A stretch of DNA of 16,667 nt from positions 1-16,667 of the forward strand of contig CANQLK010000021.1 in the NCBI GenBank assembly GCA_947624665.1, written 5' to 3'. Below the pieces are notes generated by a model. It did no database searches. It was not told the origin of the DNA and saw nothing but the letters and a program-made list of their open reading frames with translations. Made by a program: the position numbers and the translations under genes. Of this stretch, positions 6,992 through 14,231 are shown one piece after another (position 1 is the stretch's first letter; the number at the start of each line of letters is the position of its first letter). The DNA comes from Candidatus Gastranaerophilales bacterium. Lineage in GTDB: Bacteria > Cyanobacteriota > Vampirovibrionia > Gastranaerophilales > Gastranaerophilaceae.

Positions 6992-7643
6992 TATTTTTTG
7001 AAAACAGGTTATTTTTAAATGCTTTAACGACAACTTGAGTTCTGTCTTCAACGCCGAGTTTTTGAATAATACTGCTGACATGGACTTTAATCGTATTAAT
7101 GCTGACGTCAAGAATTTTAGCTATTTCGGTATTATTTAGTCCGTCGCAAATATAGTCAAGAATTTCCTGTTCTCTGTCCGTCAAGTTAAATGACTGAGTG
7201 AATTCCGACTTGGCTGTATTGATATTTGACGAAAAATAATTTAAAACAATATTTGCAATCTTAGAATCAAACCAACAGGCGCCTTCCAAAACAGTAGATA
7301 AAATATCTGCAAGCCTTTCGGGATTAATGTCTTTTGAACAATAGGCATTAGCGCCTGCTTTTATTGAGTTAATAACCTCGCTTTCACTTGTATGAGAGGT
7401 TAAAATTATTATTTTTATATCTTTATTAATTTTTTTTATTTCTTTAGCTGCTTCAATCCCGTTCATATTAGGCAGACCTAAATCCATAATTACCGCATCA
7501 ATATGTTTATGCTTAACTGCGGATATTGCATCTTCGCCTGTTGTGCTTTCAAAAATTTCGCTTATAAAATCTTTTGATTCAAATGCAATCTTTAAACCAA
7601 ACCTTATTAATTCATGATCTTCCACAATTAATATGCTGTACAT
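6984..7643 (-). CDS. Response regulator, NarL/LuxR family DNA-binding
   Basis: This 219-residue two-component regulator has a receiver domain (about 1-120) with acidic pocket E8/D9, phospho-acceptor D54 in VIMDLGLP, T82 and K104 (YCSKD). A LuxR-type helix-turn-helix spans about 150-210 (LTDREQEILDYI, NTEIAKILDVSINTIKVHVS, IIQKLGV). It should be phosphorylated by a histidine kinase and act as a transcription factor; no kinase is encoded in this window. Its ATG immediately follows the TAA of the upstream HD-GYP gene with no gap, so the two are translationally coupled and probably function in one pathway. I saw no separate ribosome binding site beyond the end of the upstream gene. Target genes are unknown. 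Confidence 0.93.
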   Translation of the reverse strand: MYSILIVEDHELIRFGLKIAFESKDFISEIFESTTGEDAISAVKHKHIDAVIMDLGLPNMNGIEAAKEIKKINKDIKIIILTSHTSESEVINSIKAGANAYCSKDINPERLADILSTVLEGACWFDSKIANIVLNYFSSNINTAKSEFTQSFNLTDREQEILDYICDGLNNTEIAKILDVSINTIKVHVSSIIQKLGVEDRTQVVVKAFKNNLFSKNII

Positions 7644-9527
7644 TTAGTTATTCCTGATATAGTAAGTGTTAAAAATGTCAACGATTTTTTTATCTTTTTT
7701 GGAAACGGAATCGTTTTTTAATATTTCATAAAATTGCTGCAGGCAGACGGAAGAAAGAACATTTCTGTCTGAGTTTTTAAGTTCAAGCTTGTATTCGGAT
7801 ATTAGAACATCCGTAATTAAATCGCAAGGAATTGATAAAAATGCATCAACAATTTTAGAGTCAAAATGTTTATTTTTTCCTTCAACCATAATTTTTAACG
7901 CTTGATCCATCGGCATTCTGTCACGGTAGTGACGAACGGACGTTATGGCATCAAATACATCGCTTACTGCAAGAATTCTGCCGCCAAAAGGTATTTCTTC
8001 ACCTTTCAGTCCTCTAAAATATCCTGTTCCGTCATATTTTTCGTGATGAGAAGCAGCAATTTCAGCTATTTCGGAAAATGATGAATTTACATTCGTTTTA
8101 CGTAGAATATCATAAGTTATTCTTACGTGTTCTTTAATCTCGGCATATTCTTCAGGAGTAAGCGAGCCTTTTTTCTGTAAAATAGCATCTTTAATACCTA
8201 TTTTACCTATATCGTGAAGCATTGCGGCTCTTGAAATGATTTCCGTAGTATCTTTGCCAAGCTCAAGCTGATTACAAATAAGCTCAGAATATAATCTGAC
8301 TCTGTTTGAATGACCCAGTGTAATCTTATCACGTGCATCAATTGAAGCTGCCAGTGTATCAATAAATCCGCAGAATAATTCTTTTTGTTCTTTAAGCATT
8401 TCTTGTTGAATATTGAATAAAAGATTATTTTCAATTGCTATTCCCGCATTAGTACCTATAGTAAGAAGTATTTCTTCGTCGGAATCGGTAAAATCACCGT
8501 CTTTTTTGTTTAATACTTGAAATACACCGATAATTTCATATTTAATATTTCTAATCGGCATACAAATCATATTGTAAGTCTTATAGCCTGTGTGTTTGTC
8601 GATTTCCTGATTAAATCTGATGTCATTGTAGGCATCTTTTATTTTAACCGTTTCTCCCGTTTTGACCACGTAGCCTGCCAGTCCTTTATCGGCTGCAAAT
8701 CTTATTTCTTCACTGTTCATTCCGAGTGCGACTTTAGACCACAGTTCGTTTTTAGTTCTGTCGTATAAAAATACACTGCACCTGTCCGCATTTAATACAA
8801 GTTTTGTCTGCTCAGCAATGGTAATTAACAACTCATCAAGTCCTGATTCCGCATTTACGGCTCTTGCTATTTTTGAAAGTGCCAAAAGTAACGATATATT
8901 CTGTTCTGAATCTTTTGATTGGTTGCTTATTCTCTTGTCTGAGCGTATTTTTGAATTTGTTTCGGAAAAATCTTTCATAATACATTTGATTTTTTCATAT
9001 TCACGTTTAAATCCTTCGTTTTTTGCGTATTCGGCAGCTTTTTCCAAATTCTCGTATGCCGATTTCGGATTTTTCAGTTTGATATATGTATATGAAATTA
9101 TTTCATAAGCTTTAATTTTTAAGTATGGATATTCGTTTAAAAAATCAAGTGCCGAATTAATGTAAAATTCGGTTTCTTTAAATTTGTTTTCGTTAAAATA
9201 TATTTGCGCAAATGCAAATTTATTTACGGCAATAACCGTTTTATTATTGGAACTTTCTGCTAAAAATTTTGAATCTTCTATCAAAATTAGAGATTTATAA
9301 TATGTTTCTTGATTTTCCAGATAATTTACAAGTCCGTTTAAGGATAAACAAATAGAAACTTTTGCAATGTTTTTGTTTGCAAGAAAAATTTTATGAGCGG
9401 TGGATAATTTACTTCCCGCTTCTGCATAATTCCCGTTAATATAAAGCTTTATTGCTTCATTTAGCAGACAATCAGCCGTTTCTACCGTTTCGGTGATTTC
9501 TTTTATTATGTGATGCTTATTCGGCAT
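7644..9527 (-). CDS. TPR-like/GAF/HD-GYP cyclic-di-GMP phosphodiesterase-type protein
   Basis: This 627-residue cytosolic signalling protein has three parts. Residues 1-190 are helical TPR-like repeats (LYINGNYAEAGSKLSTAHKI; FNENKFKETEFYINSALDFL). A GAF sensor domain spans about 228-370 (VFLYDRT, KGLAGYVVKTGE, MPIRN, IGVFQVLNK). An HD-GYP phosphodiesterase domain spans about 385-570. The HD pair is H438-D439 in AAMLHDIGKIGI, and HHEKYDGTGYFRGLKGEEIP (494-513) is the second hallmark, with GYF where the family usually has GYP. HD-GYP proteins hydrolyse cyclic di-GMP. I saw no GGDEF domain or membrane segment. The start is preceded by AAGGGAA, with TATAAT (minus strand, 9555-9560) upstream. It is the first gene of an operon with the LuxR-type regulator. 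Confidence 0.93.
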   Translation of the reverse strand: MPNKHHIIKEITETVETADCLLNEAIKLYINGNYAEAGSKLSTAHKIFLANKNIAKVSICLSLNGLVNYLENQETYYKSLILIEDSKFLAESSNNKTVIAVNKFAFAQIYFNENKFKETEFYINSALDFLNEYPYLKIKAYEIISYTYIKLKNPKSAYENLEKAAEYAKNEGFKREYEKIKCIMKDFSETNSKIRSDKRISNQSKDSEQNISLLLALSKIARAVNAESGLDELLITIAEQTKLVLNADRCSVFLYDRTKNELWSKVALGMNSEEIRFAADKGLAGYVVKTGETVKIKDAYNDIRFNQEIDKHTGYKTYNMICMPIRNIKYEIIGVFQVLNKKDGDFTDSDEEILLTIGTNAGIAIENNLLFNIQQEMLKEQKELFCGFIDTLAASIDARDKITLGHSNRVRLYSELICNQLELGKDTTEIISRAAMLHDIGKIGIKDAILQKKGSLTPEEYAEIKEHVRITYDILRKTNVNSSFSEIAEIAASHHEKYDGTGYFRGLKGEEIPFGGRILAVSDVFDAITSVRHYRDRMPMDQALKIMVEGKNKHFDSKIVDAFLSIPCDLITDVLISEYKLELKNSDRNVLSSVCLQQFYEILKNDSVSKKDKKIVDIFNTYYIRNN

Positions 9528-9598
9528 ATATTCCCTTCACAAACTATCTAATCTATTATACAATATAAACTAAATAATTTATATAGAGAAAAATAAAA
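9528..9598. promoter_or_regulatory. Divergent promoter region between HD-GYP operon and glycosyltransferase
   Basis: This 71-base AT-rich gap separates two divergent genes, so it must hold promoters for both. On the minus strand TATAAT occurs at 9555-9560, about 28 bases before the HD-GYP start; its -35 is poor. No single convincing plus-strand promoter stands out. Confidence 0.5.
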
Positions 9599-10291
9599 AT
9601 GAAAAAGGTTAGTATAATTATACCTGTTTTCAATGAATCGGATACATTTAAAAATATATTGGAAAGAGTTGAAAATGCAAAATTTTCAGGACTGGAAAAA
9701 GAAATTATTATAGTTGATGATTGTTCAAAAGACGGTACGATTGAAATATTAAAAACATTGGAAAACAGATATAAAATTTTATATCACGAAAAAAATTACG
9801 GAAAGGGTGCAGCGATTAGAACTGCCGTAAAAGAAGCTTCGGGAGATTATATAGTTATTCAGGATGCGGATTTGGAATATGCACCGGAAGATTATGACCT
9901 TTTGCTTCCTTTTTTAATAAATGATGAAGCCGATGTTGTTTACGGTTCACGGTTTTTAAACGATAATAATTCCAAAAACTTTATTTTGAAAAATAAAATA
10001 GCAAACTTATTTCTTACAATGCTTACAAACATTCTGTACGGAGCATCCATAACGGATATGGAAACTTGTTATAAAGCTTTTAAAGCCGATATTATAAAAT
10101 CAATCAATATTAAGTCAAACCGTTTTGATTTTGAACCTGAAATAACCGCAAAATTAATGAAGAAAAAAATAAGACTTAAAGAATTGCCGATTTCATATTT
10201 CGGGCGTGCTCATCACGAGGGGAAAAAAATCAATTGGAAAGACGGACTTTGCGCCATAATAACATTAATCAAATACAGATTTGTTGATTAA
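9599..10291 (+). CDS. Glycosyltransferase family 2, DPM1-like polyprenyl-phosphate sugar transferase type
   Basis: This 230-residue GT-A enzyme resembles dolichol/polyprenyl-phosphate mannosyl- or glucosyltransferases. It begins KKVSIIIPVFNESDTFKNIL, followed by EIIIVDDCSKDGT (35-47), NYGKGAAIRTAVKEASGDY (66-84) and the DxD-type QDADLEY (88-94). The segments VVYGSRF (113-119) and SITDMETCYKAF (150-161) are typical of the group. Such enzymes load a sugar from UDP- or GDP-sugar onto a lipid phosphate for later transfer outside the membrane. The C-terminal transmembrane segments of longer homologues are absent, so a membrane partner may be encoded elsewhere. ATG 9599 is preceded only by a weak GAGA. 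It is divergent from the HD-GYP operon and about 100 bases upstream of the small peptide gene. Sugar and acceptor are not predictable. Confidence 0.88.
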   Translation: MKKVSIIIPVFNESDTFKNILERVENAKFSGLEKEIIIVDDCSKDGTIEILKTLENRYKILYHEKNYGKGAAIRTAVKEASGDYIVIQDADLEYAPEDYDLLLPFLINDEADVVYGSRFLNDNNSKNFILKNKIANLFLTMLTNILYGASITDMETCYKAFKADIIKSINIKSNRFDFEPEITAKLMKKKIRLKELPISYFGRAHHEGKKINWKDGLCAIITLIKYRFVD

Positions 10292-10393
10292 TTTATACTT
10301 TAATTTTAATTGCCGTATTTTTACGATATTTGTATATGGAATTGTATGAATGTAAAAGCTATTATCCAAGCATAACAAAGAGAGGAGATGTCT

Positions 10394-10516
10394 ATGTATA
10401 AATTATTAATGCTTGGTTTATTGGCAGGTATAGGTGTAAGTTCTTATAAAATGATGAAAAATAAAAAGAAGGAAAATACTTCTTTATCATCAGAGCAGCC
10501 TCAGGCGGCTAATTAA
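10394..10516 (+). CDS. Small single-span membrane peptide, 40 residues, unknown function
   Basis: This short reading frame has a good ribosome binding site, AGAGGAG (10381-10387), six bases before ATG 10394; the in-frame ATG at 10388 overlaps that site and is less likely. The peptide has a hydrophobic N-terminal half (MYKLLMLGLLAGIGVSSYKM), a strongly basic stretch (MKNKKKE) and a polar Ser/Gln/Ala-rich tail ending at TAA. It should insert once in the membrane, with the lysines probably holding the tail in the cytosol. I do not recognise a family. It lies between two larger genes and is followed by the collapsed repeat copy and a terminator, so it looks like a self-contained short transcription unit or the end of the glycosyltransferase transcript. 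Confidence 0.6.
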   Translation: MYKLLMLGLLAGIGVSSYKMMKNKKKENTSLSSEQPQAAN

Positions 10517-10520
10517 TCCG

Positions 10521-10546
10521 GTGTCGCAACTTTTCGATACGCCACT
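10521..10546 (-). repeat. Short (collapsed) copy of the intergenic repeat
   Basis: Read on the minus strand, this 26-base segment is AGTGGCGTATCGAAAAG followed directly by TTGCGACAC. The first part matches 3762-3778 with one mismatch (T to C). The second part, sharing the G, matches GTTGCGACAC at 3978-3987 exactly. The roughly 200 bases between these words in the long copy are absent here. It lies just after the stop of the 40-residue peptide gene and before a terminator. Confidence 0.65.
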
Positions 10547-10567
10547 GGCAAATTAATTGCAATATTA

Positions 10568-10604
10568 AAAACAGGAAGGATTATAATATCTTTCCTGTTT
10601 TATT
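10568..10604 (+). terminator. Intrinsic terminator after the small peptide gene
   Basis: AAAACAGGAAGGA (10568-10580) pairs with TCTTTCCTGTTTT (10589-10601) through 13 pairs including one G-U, with an 8-base loop and a following T-rich end. The stem is nearly symmetric with A-runs, so it could also work on the other strand, but no minus-strand gene ends here. Confidence 0.75.
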
Positions 10605-10642
10605 ATAAAAATATCTGACTTGAAAATAATCTTTATGAGTGT

Positions 10643-10671
10643 TTCCCATATTCTTAATTCTGTTATATAAT
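10643..10671 (+). promoter_or_regulatory. Candidate promoter of the TPR protein gene
   Basis: A perfect TATAAT (10666-10671) lies 29 bases before ATG 10701, with a weak -35 TTCCCA (10643-10648) at 17-base spacing. It follows the terminator at 10568-10604, where a new transcript is expected to begin. Confidence 0.45.
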
Positions 10672-10700
10672 TGTTTTATAGATTAGGAAAAGGGAAAATA

Positions 10701-12116
10701 ATGAGTGCAAACGGTATTTTGGCGCAGGCTCAATCGCTTATAGATAATGAACAATATGATAAAGCCTATGAAATTCTTCAAAATTCTTATGAAAGTTTAA
10801 AAAACGATGCGGAATATTTAGAAAAATTTGCATTACTTGCAAAAATGATGGAAAAAAACGATGAGGCTGTTAAATACTGGGAAGAGCTTGCAGTTGTAAA
10901 TCCAAATTCTCTTGTAGCTTATTCGGAACTGTTAGATATTTATATAAGTTCGAATAAATACAAATATTATATTACAAGAGCAAAATATAAAATATTGAAC
11001 GAAAAAGTTACGCAATCTATAGACGATTATAAAAAGGCGATAGGCTCCACTACCGATGAAAATGAAATAATAAATGCAAGATTTTTGTTGGCAAAGGCTT
11101 ATGAATTTACGGGCAAAATTCAAAATGCCATAGATGAATATTACAGTATTCTTGAACATAAAAATGATATGGCAATATTCTATAAATTGGCTGATTTATA
11201 TGCGGGACAAGATGACAGATATTCGGCTATAAATATACTGGAAAGAGGTGTTAAAGCATTTCCTCAGGTAAAAGAATTAAAAGAATATCTTTCGGGACTT
11301 TATGTTAAAGAAGGGAATTATGACAAGGCACTTGAATATGCCGTGAATGATTATGCCAAATCAAAAGCGTATCTTATGAAAGGTGATAATGACTCGGCTT
11401 TTAAAATCTTAAATGCAATCGAAGACAGGACAAATGCCAATTATTATGCTCTTTTTGCGGAATATTATTTTAATGTCAAAGATTGGGATAAATGCCGTGA
11501 ATATATTGATAAATTCAACGAAATAGCACCGCAAAATCCTTTAACATACCAAATGAGAGCTTTAGTCTGCGACGCAAATGATGATGCATTCGGTTATCAT
11601 TATAATATGGGAAAATGCTATTCTTATAAACAAGATTATGAATTGGCTCTCGCCGAATACTTAAATGCTCATAGAATTGATTCAAGTAAATCCGAAGCTG
11701 TTAAGGAAATAATTAAGATAAATGAAGCAACGGGAGATAAAACAAGTCTTATGGAATTTTATGAAAAGCTTTCAAGACAGGAACCCGATAACCCTATTGC
11801 TCTGAACGGCTTGGGCGATGTTTATTTTGATATGTATGAATTCAGAAATGCTTTGGATTATTACAAAAAACTTGAAAAAGCAGACTCTTCATACTACGAG
11901 GTTTATAAAAAAATCGCACTCTGTTTGGAAAAATTAAAAGACTTTGCAGGTGCAAAAGAATATTATGAAAAATATCTTGAAAAAGCACCTGTTTCATTAG
12001 ATACGGAAAAAATCAAAGAAAAAATTGCAAAATATGCGGATGTTCCTTCTTTAAATTCCGCTGAGGTTGAAGAAGAAGGTCTGATTGATAAAATAATGAA
12101 AATTTTCGGTAAATAA
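10701..12116 (+). CDS. Tetratricopeptide repeat protein
   Basis: This 471-residue, cytosolic-looking protein has no signal peptide and is built almost wholly of TPR-type helical pairs. Clear units include AYEILQNSYESLKNDAEYLE, AYEFTGKIQNAIDEYYSILE, LAEYLNAHRIDSSKSEAVKE, NGLGDVYFDMYEFRNALDYY and LEKLKDFAGAKEYYEKYLEK. TPR arrays form scaffolds that bind peptides or partner proteins; no catalytic motif is visible. A short charged linker (EVEEEG) leads to an amphipathic C-terminal helix, LIDKIMKIFGK, that might dock on membrane or a partner (inference). I chose ATG 10701, preceded by AGGAAAAGGG; an upstream in-frame TTG at 10671 overlaps the likely promoter. It is a single-gene unit between terminators. 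The specific role is unknown. Confidence 0.85.
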   Translation: MSANGILAQAQSLIDNEQYDKAYEILQNSYESLKNDAEYLEKFALLAKMMEKNDEAVKYWEELAVVNPNSLVAYSELLDIYISSNKYKYYITRAKYKILNEKVTQSIDDYKKAIGSTTDENEIINARFLLAKAYEFTGKIQNAIDEYYSILEHKNDMAIFYKLADLYAGQDDRYSAINILERGVKAFPQVKELKEYLSGLYVKEGNYDKALEYAVNDYAKSKAYLMKGDNDSAFKILNAIEDRTNANYYALFAEYYFNVKDWDKCREYIDKFNEIAPQNPLTYQMRALVCDANDDAFGYHYNMGKCYSYKQDYELALAEYLNAHRIDSSKSEAVKEIIKINEATGDKTSLMEFYEKLSRQEPDNPIALNGLGDVYFDMYEFRNALDYYKKLEKADSSYYEVYKKIALCLEKLKDFAGAKEYYEKYLEKAPVSLDTEKIKEKIAKYADVPSLNSAEVEEEGLIDKIMKIFGK

Positions 12117-12118
12117 AT

Positions 12119-12153
12119 AAAAAAGCCTGAAAGTATTTCTTTCAGGCTTTTTT
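12119..12153. terminator. Strong, probably bidirectional terminator between TPR and Cys-rich genes
   Basis: AAAAAAGCCTGAAAG (12119-12133) pairs perfectly with CTTTCAGGCTTTTTT (12139-12153), leaving a 5-base loop. T-runs flank it on both strands, so it can end both the TPR gene (+) and the convergent cysteine-rich gene (-). Confidence 0.93.
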
Positions 12154-12183
12154 AATTTTCCCCCTTTAATTAATAAGTATTAA

Positions 12184-12729
12184 CTAGTTCTTTTTTGCTC
12201 TTCTGTAAGCGTGTCTTTGGTCATCCGATAAAATGGCTTCAAATTGCTTTTCATAACATTTGCAAATGTCTTTACGTTCTTTTTTTAAGTCTTTAATATT
12301 ACGGTTAACTCTTCTTTTATCTCCTGCAGAAGCACAATTTTTTGCTAAATCACTGAGATTTTGCTGTTCGCATTTTATTTTTTCATTCAAACTCATAACT
12401 TCAAGTTCATACTTGTCTTGAATTTTATCAGCCGTGCAAATTTGAGTTTCACTTAAACCGATTTCTCTATAAATACAAGCTTTATCTTTATTTGTGCATA
12501 AAAATCCGTCAACGGGACAAGCTTTTGTGTACATTTCCTTTTCGCAAGGCGAAACGTGTTTATCGCAATCGCATGGTGAAACTTTGGGTTTGTCGCAATG
12601 ATTACATTTAGGTTTGCAAGGTGATGAACAATTTTGTTTTACCGGTGTTTTATGGCAGCCGCATTCCGCAAAGACACCGTTTGTGCATATAAATACCATT
12701 GACAGAACCAAAAGATAAAATTTTTTCAT
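12184..12729 (-). CDS. Secreted cysteine-rich protein with Spy/CpxP-like LTxxQ motifs
   Basis: This 181-residue protein starts with a Sec signal peptide (MKKFYLLVLSMVFICTNGVFA, likely cut before ECGCHK), so it is exported. The mature part has 17 cysteines. Nine lie between residues 23 and 62 in repeated short motifs (CGCHK, SSPCKPKCNHC, VSPCDCDKHVSPC), resembling metal- or disulfide-rich segments. From about residue 90 it becomes a charged helical domain with two LTxxQ-like motifs, GLSETQ (91-96) and ILSDDQ (166-171), separated by long amphipathic helices. That is the pattern of the Spy/CpxP family of envelope chaperones and metal or stress sensors. The function is inferred: an envelope chaperone or metal-binding protein. 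GGAGAAG precedes ATG 12727-12729. It has the rplJ-rplL terminator upstream and a bidirectional terminator downstream, so it is a single-gene unit. Confidence 0.72.
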   Translation of the reverse strand: MKKFYLLVLSMVFICTNGVFAECGCHKTPVKQNCSSPCKPKCNHCDKPKVSPCDCDKHVSPCEKEMYTKACPVDGFLCTNKDKACIYREIGLSETQICTADKIQDKYELEVMSLNEKIKCEQQNLSDLAKNCASAGDKRRVNRNIKDLKKERKDICKCYEKQFEAILSDDQRHAYRRAKKN

Positions 12730-12845
12730 TTTTCTTCTCCGTTATAATTTAATACCAAATTTAATATTAAATACAATTTAAAATTTTTATATTACAGAGA
12801 AGAATAATTTATAAAACGGCGGGGCTTAATTCTTATGAATAACAA

Positions 12846-12876
12846 AAAAAGACAGAAAATAAATTTCTGTCTTTTT
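12846..12876 (-). terminator. Terminator of the rplJ-rplL operon
   Basis: AAAAAGACAGAAA (12846-12858) pairs with TTTCTGTCTTTTT (12864-12876) around a 5-base loop. On the minus strand the stem ends in a T-run just after the rplL stop. Confidence 0.88.
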
Positions 12877-12898
12877 GAAGTAAAAATCATTAAAAAAG

Positions 12899-13267
12899 TT
12901 ATTTGATTTCAACAGTAGCGCCTGCAGCTTCCAATTGTTTTTTAATAGCTTCAGCATCTTCTTTTTTAACATTTTCTTTAATCGGTTTAGGAGCGCCGTC
13001 AACTAAATCTTTAGCTTCTTTTAAGCCAAGACCCGTGATAGCTCTAACTTCTTTAAGAACAGCGATTTTATTAGCACCTGCGGAAGCTAAAACAACGGTA
13101 ACTTCAGAGGCTTCTTCTGCTGCGGGAGCTGCTGCTGCGGGAGCTGCTGCTACTGCTACGGGAGCTGCTGCCGATACGCCGAATTTTTCTTCCATAGCTT
13201 TTACTAATTCTGCTGCTTCGATTAATGTTAATTTTTCGATTGATTCTAAAATAGATTCTACACTCAT
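12899..13267 (-). CDS. rplL: 50S ribosomal protein L7/L12
   Basis: This 122-residue protein of the ribosomal stalk recruits and activates translational GTPases on the 50S subunit. The N-terminal dimerisation helices (MSVESILESIEKLTLIEAAE) are followed by the flexible Ala/Pro/Val-rich hinge (about 34-53). The globular C-terminal domain has the factor-binding helix region (KIAVLKEVRAITGLGLKEAK) and ends EAAGATVEIK. Length and sequence are standard. AAAGGAG precedes the ATG. It follows rplJ by 45 bases and is closed by a terminator, so the operon is just rplJ-rplL, without the rpoB-rpoC genes that often follow. Confidence 0.97.
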   Translation of the reverse strand: MSVESILESIEKLTLIEAAELVKAMEEKFGVSAAAPVAVAAAPAAAAPAAEEASEVTVVLASAGANKIAVLKEVRAITGLGLKEAKDLVDGAPKPIKENVKKEDAEAIKKQLEAAGATVEIK

Positions 13268-13312
13268 TTTATTTCTCCTTTAATTAAATTTGTAATTACG
13301 TCAATAGTATTT

Positions 13313-13837
13313 TTAGTTTGCTGCTTTTTGTTTTGCAACTTGATCCATAGCTCTGACCAAAGAGCTCATAACAGCATTGATAGCGCCTACGATACCTGTA
13401 GCAGGTGAATTTATGCTGCCAAGCATTTTTGCGTAGAGTTCTTCTTTTGAAGGAAGACTTGCAAGTACTTGAGTTTCTTTTGCATCTAAGAATTTCCCGT
13501 CTAAAACGCTGCCGATAATTTCACCTTTTTTTGTTTCTTTTATGAATTTAGTTACGGCTTTAGCGGGAGCGACTTCATCTTGAAAACCGAAAGCTATAGC
13601 GACAGGCCCTTTTAAGCTGTCTGCCATAATTTCAAACTGTGTTCCTTTGGATGCAACTTTGGCTAATGTGTTTTTTGTTACCATATAATCGCCGTTTTCT
13701 TTTTGAATGCTGCGGCGAAGTTTTGTTATTTCTTCCACGCTCATTCCGATATATTCGGTAACTACAGCAACTTTAGCCTTTTCAAATTTTTCTTTCATTG
13801 CTTCAATTTTTTCTTGTTTGAAGGCTTTTGTTGACAT
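13313..13837 (-). CDS. rplJ: 50S ribosomal protein L10
   Basis: This 174-residue protein forms the base of the ribosomal stalk, binding 23S rRNA and carrying L7/L12 dimers on its C-terminal helix. Family features include KAKVAVVTEYIGMSVEEITK, LRRSIQKENGDYMVTKNTLA, the GPVAIAF strand and PATGIVGAINAVMSSLVRAM near the C-terminus. I chose ATG 13835-13837 (MSTKAFKQEK) because AAGGAG lies just upstream and the N-terminus then matches the family. An in-frame ATG at 13886-13888 would add 17 atypical residues and has no good ribosome site. L10 with L7/L12 is known in other bacteria to repress its own operon by binding a leader RNA; a matching leader lies upstream at 13984-14098. The usual upstream rplK-rplA pair is absent. 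Confidence 0.96.
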   Translation of the reverse strand: MSTKAFKQEKIEAMKEKFEKAKVAVVTEYIGMSVEEITKLRRSIQKENGDYMVTKNTLAKVASKGTQFEIMADSLKGPVAIAFGFQDEVAPAKAVTKFIKETKKGEIIGSVLDGKFLDAKETQVLASLPSKEELYAKMLGSINSPATGIVGAINAVMSSLVRAMDQVAKQKAAN

Positions 13838-13899
13838 TTTTTGCTCCTTATTTGTTGTGATATCGACCTGTTTTTTCGTATTTCCCATATAAAAATATA

Positions 13900-13921
13900 G
13901 AATTTACGAAACCGTAAATTC
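13900..13921 (-). promoter_or_regulatory. Hairpin between the L10 leader and rplJ
   Basis: GAATTTACG (13900-13908) and CGTAAATTC (13913-13921) form a perfect 9-bp hairpin with a 4-base loop. On the minus strand it is followed by TATATTTTTATATG. It could be a weak attenuator or an RNA-processing or stability element in the rplJ leader; the AT-rich stem makes termination uncertain. Confidence 0.5.
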
Positions 13922-13983
13922 CAATCAACAAATATATAATTCCAATTCGCAAATTAATTCACAAATTGACATATTAAATTTTT

Positions 13984-14098
13984 GTTAATCCTCGGCGGGG
14001 TTGTATTTTAAGGCGATAATTCGATTTGCTTATTTTTTATCGAACGGGCTTTTGCCGATTAGCTTAATCCCACGCCCCCTGCTGTCTACGGTTATACA
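13984..14098 (-). ncRNA. Ribosomal protein L10 leader (cis-regulatory RNA)
   Basis: Upstream of rplJ on the minus strand lies a structured segment with the hallmark sequences of the L10 leader: CCGTAGACAGCAGGGG at the 5' side and CCCCGCCGAGGAT at the 3' side. GCaGGGG pairs with CCCCGC. Inside are small hairpins (GATTA-AGC-TAATC; GGC-AAAA-GCC; TTCGAT/ATCGAA) and a closing GGCG/CGCC pair, giving a multi-branched fold. In the known family the L10 (L12)4 complex binds this RNA and shuts off rplJ-rplL expression when ribosomal protein is in excess. Boundaries are approximate. Its promoter should lie between 14100 and 14222, but I found no well-spaced -35/-10 pair. Confidence 0.85.
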
Positions 14099-14231
14099 TT
14101 TACTCTATTAAAAACATAATTCAAAATCAATACCTTTTGTTAAAATATCTTAATGTTTTTTCCAAAAAAGTAAATTTATGTTTAAAAAAAAACTTTATAA
14201 AATTATCAAATAAAATTGGAGGATGGTTGTT

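Noticed and set aside
12903..13283. Plus-strand open frame covering rplL in antisense
   Set aside because: It is the shadow of the Ala-rich rplL codons; rplL is unmistakable on the other strand.
13886..13888. Upstream in-frame ATG as the rplJ start
   Set aside because: It would add 17 residues unlike the L10 N-terminus and lacks a good ribosome site, whereas ATG 13835-13837 has AAGGAG and a family-like N-terminus.
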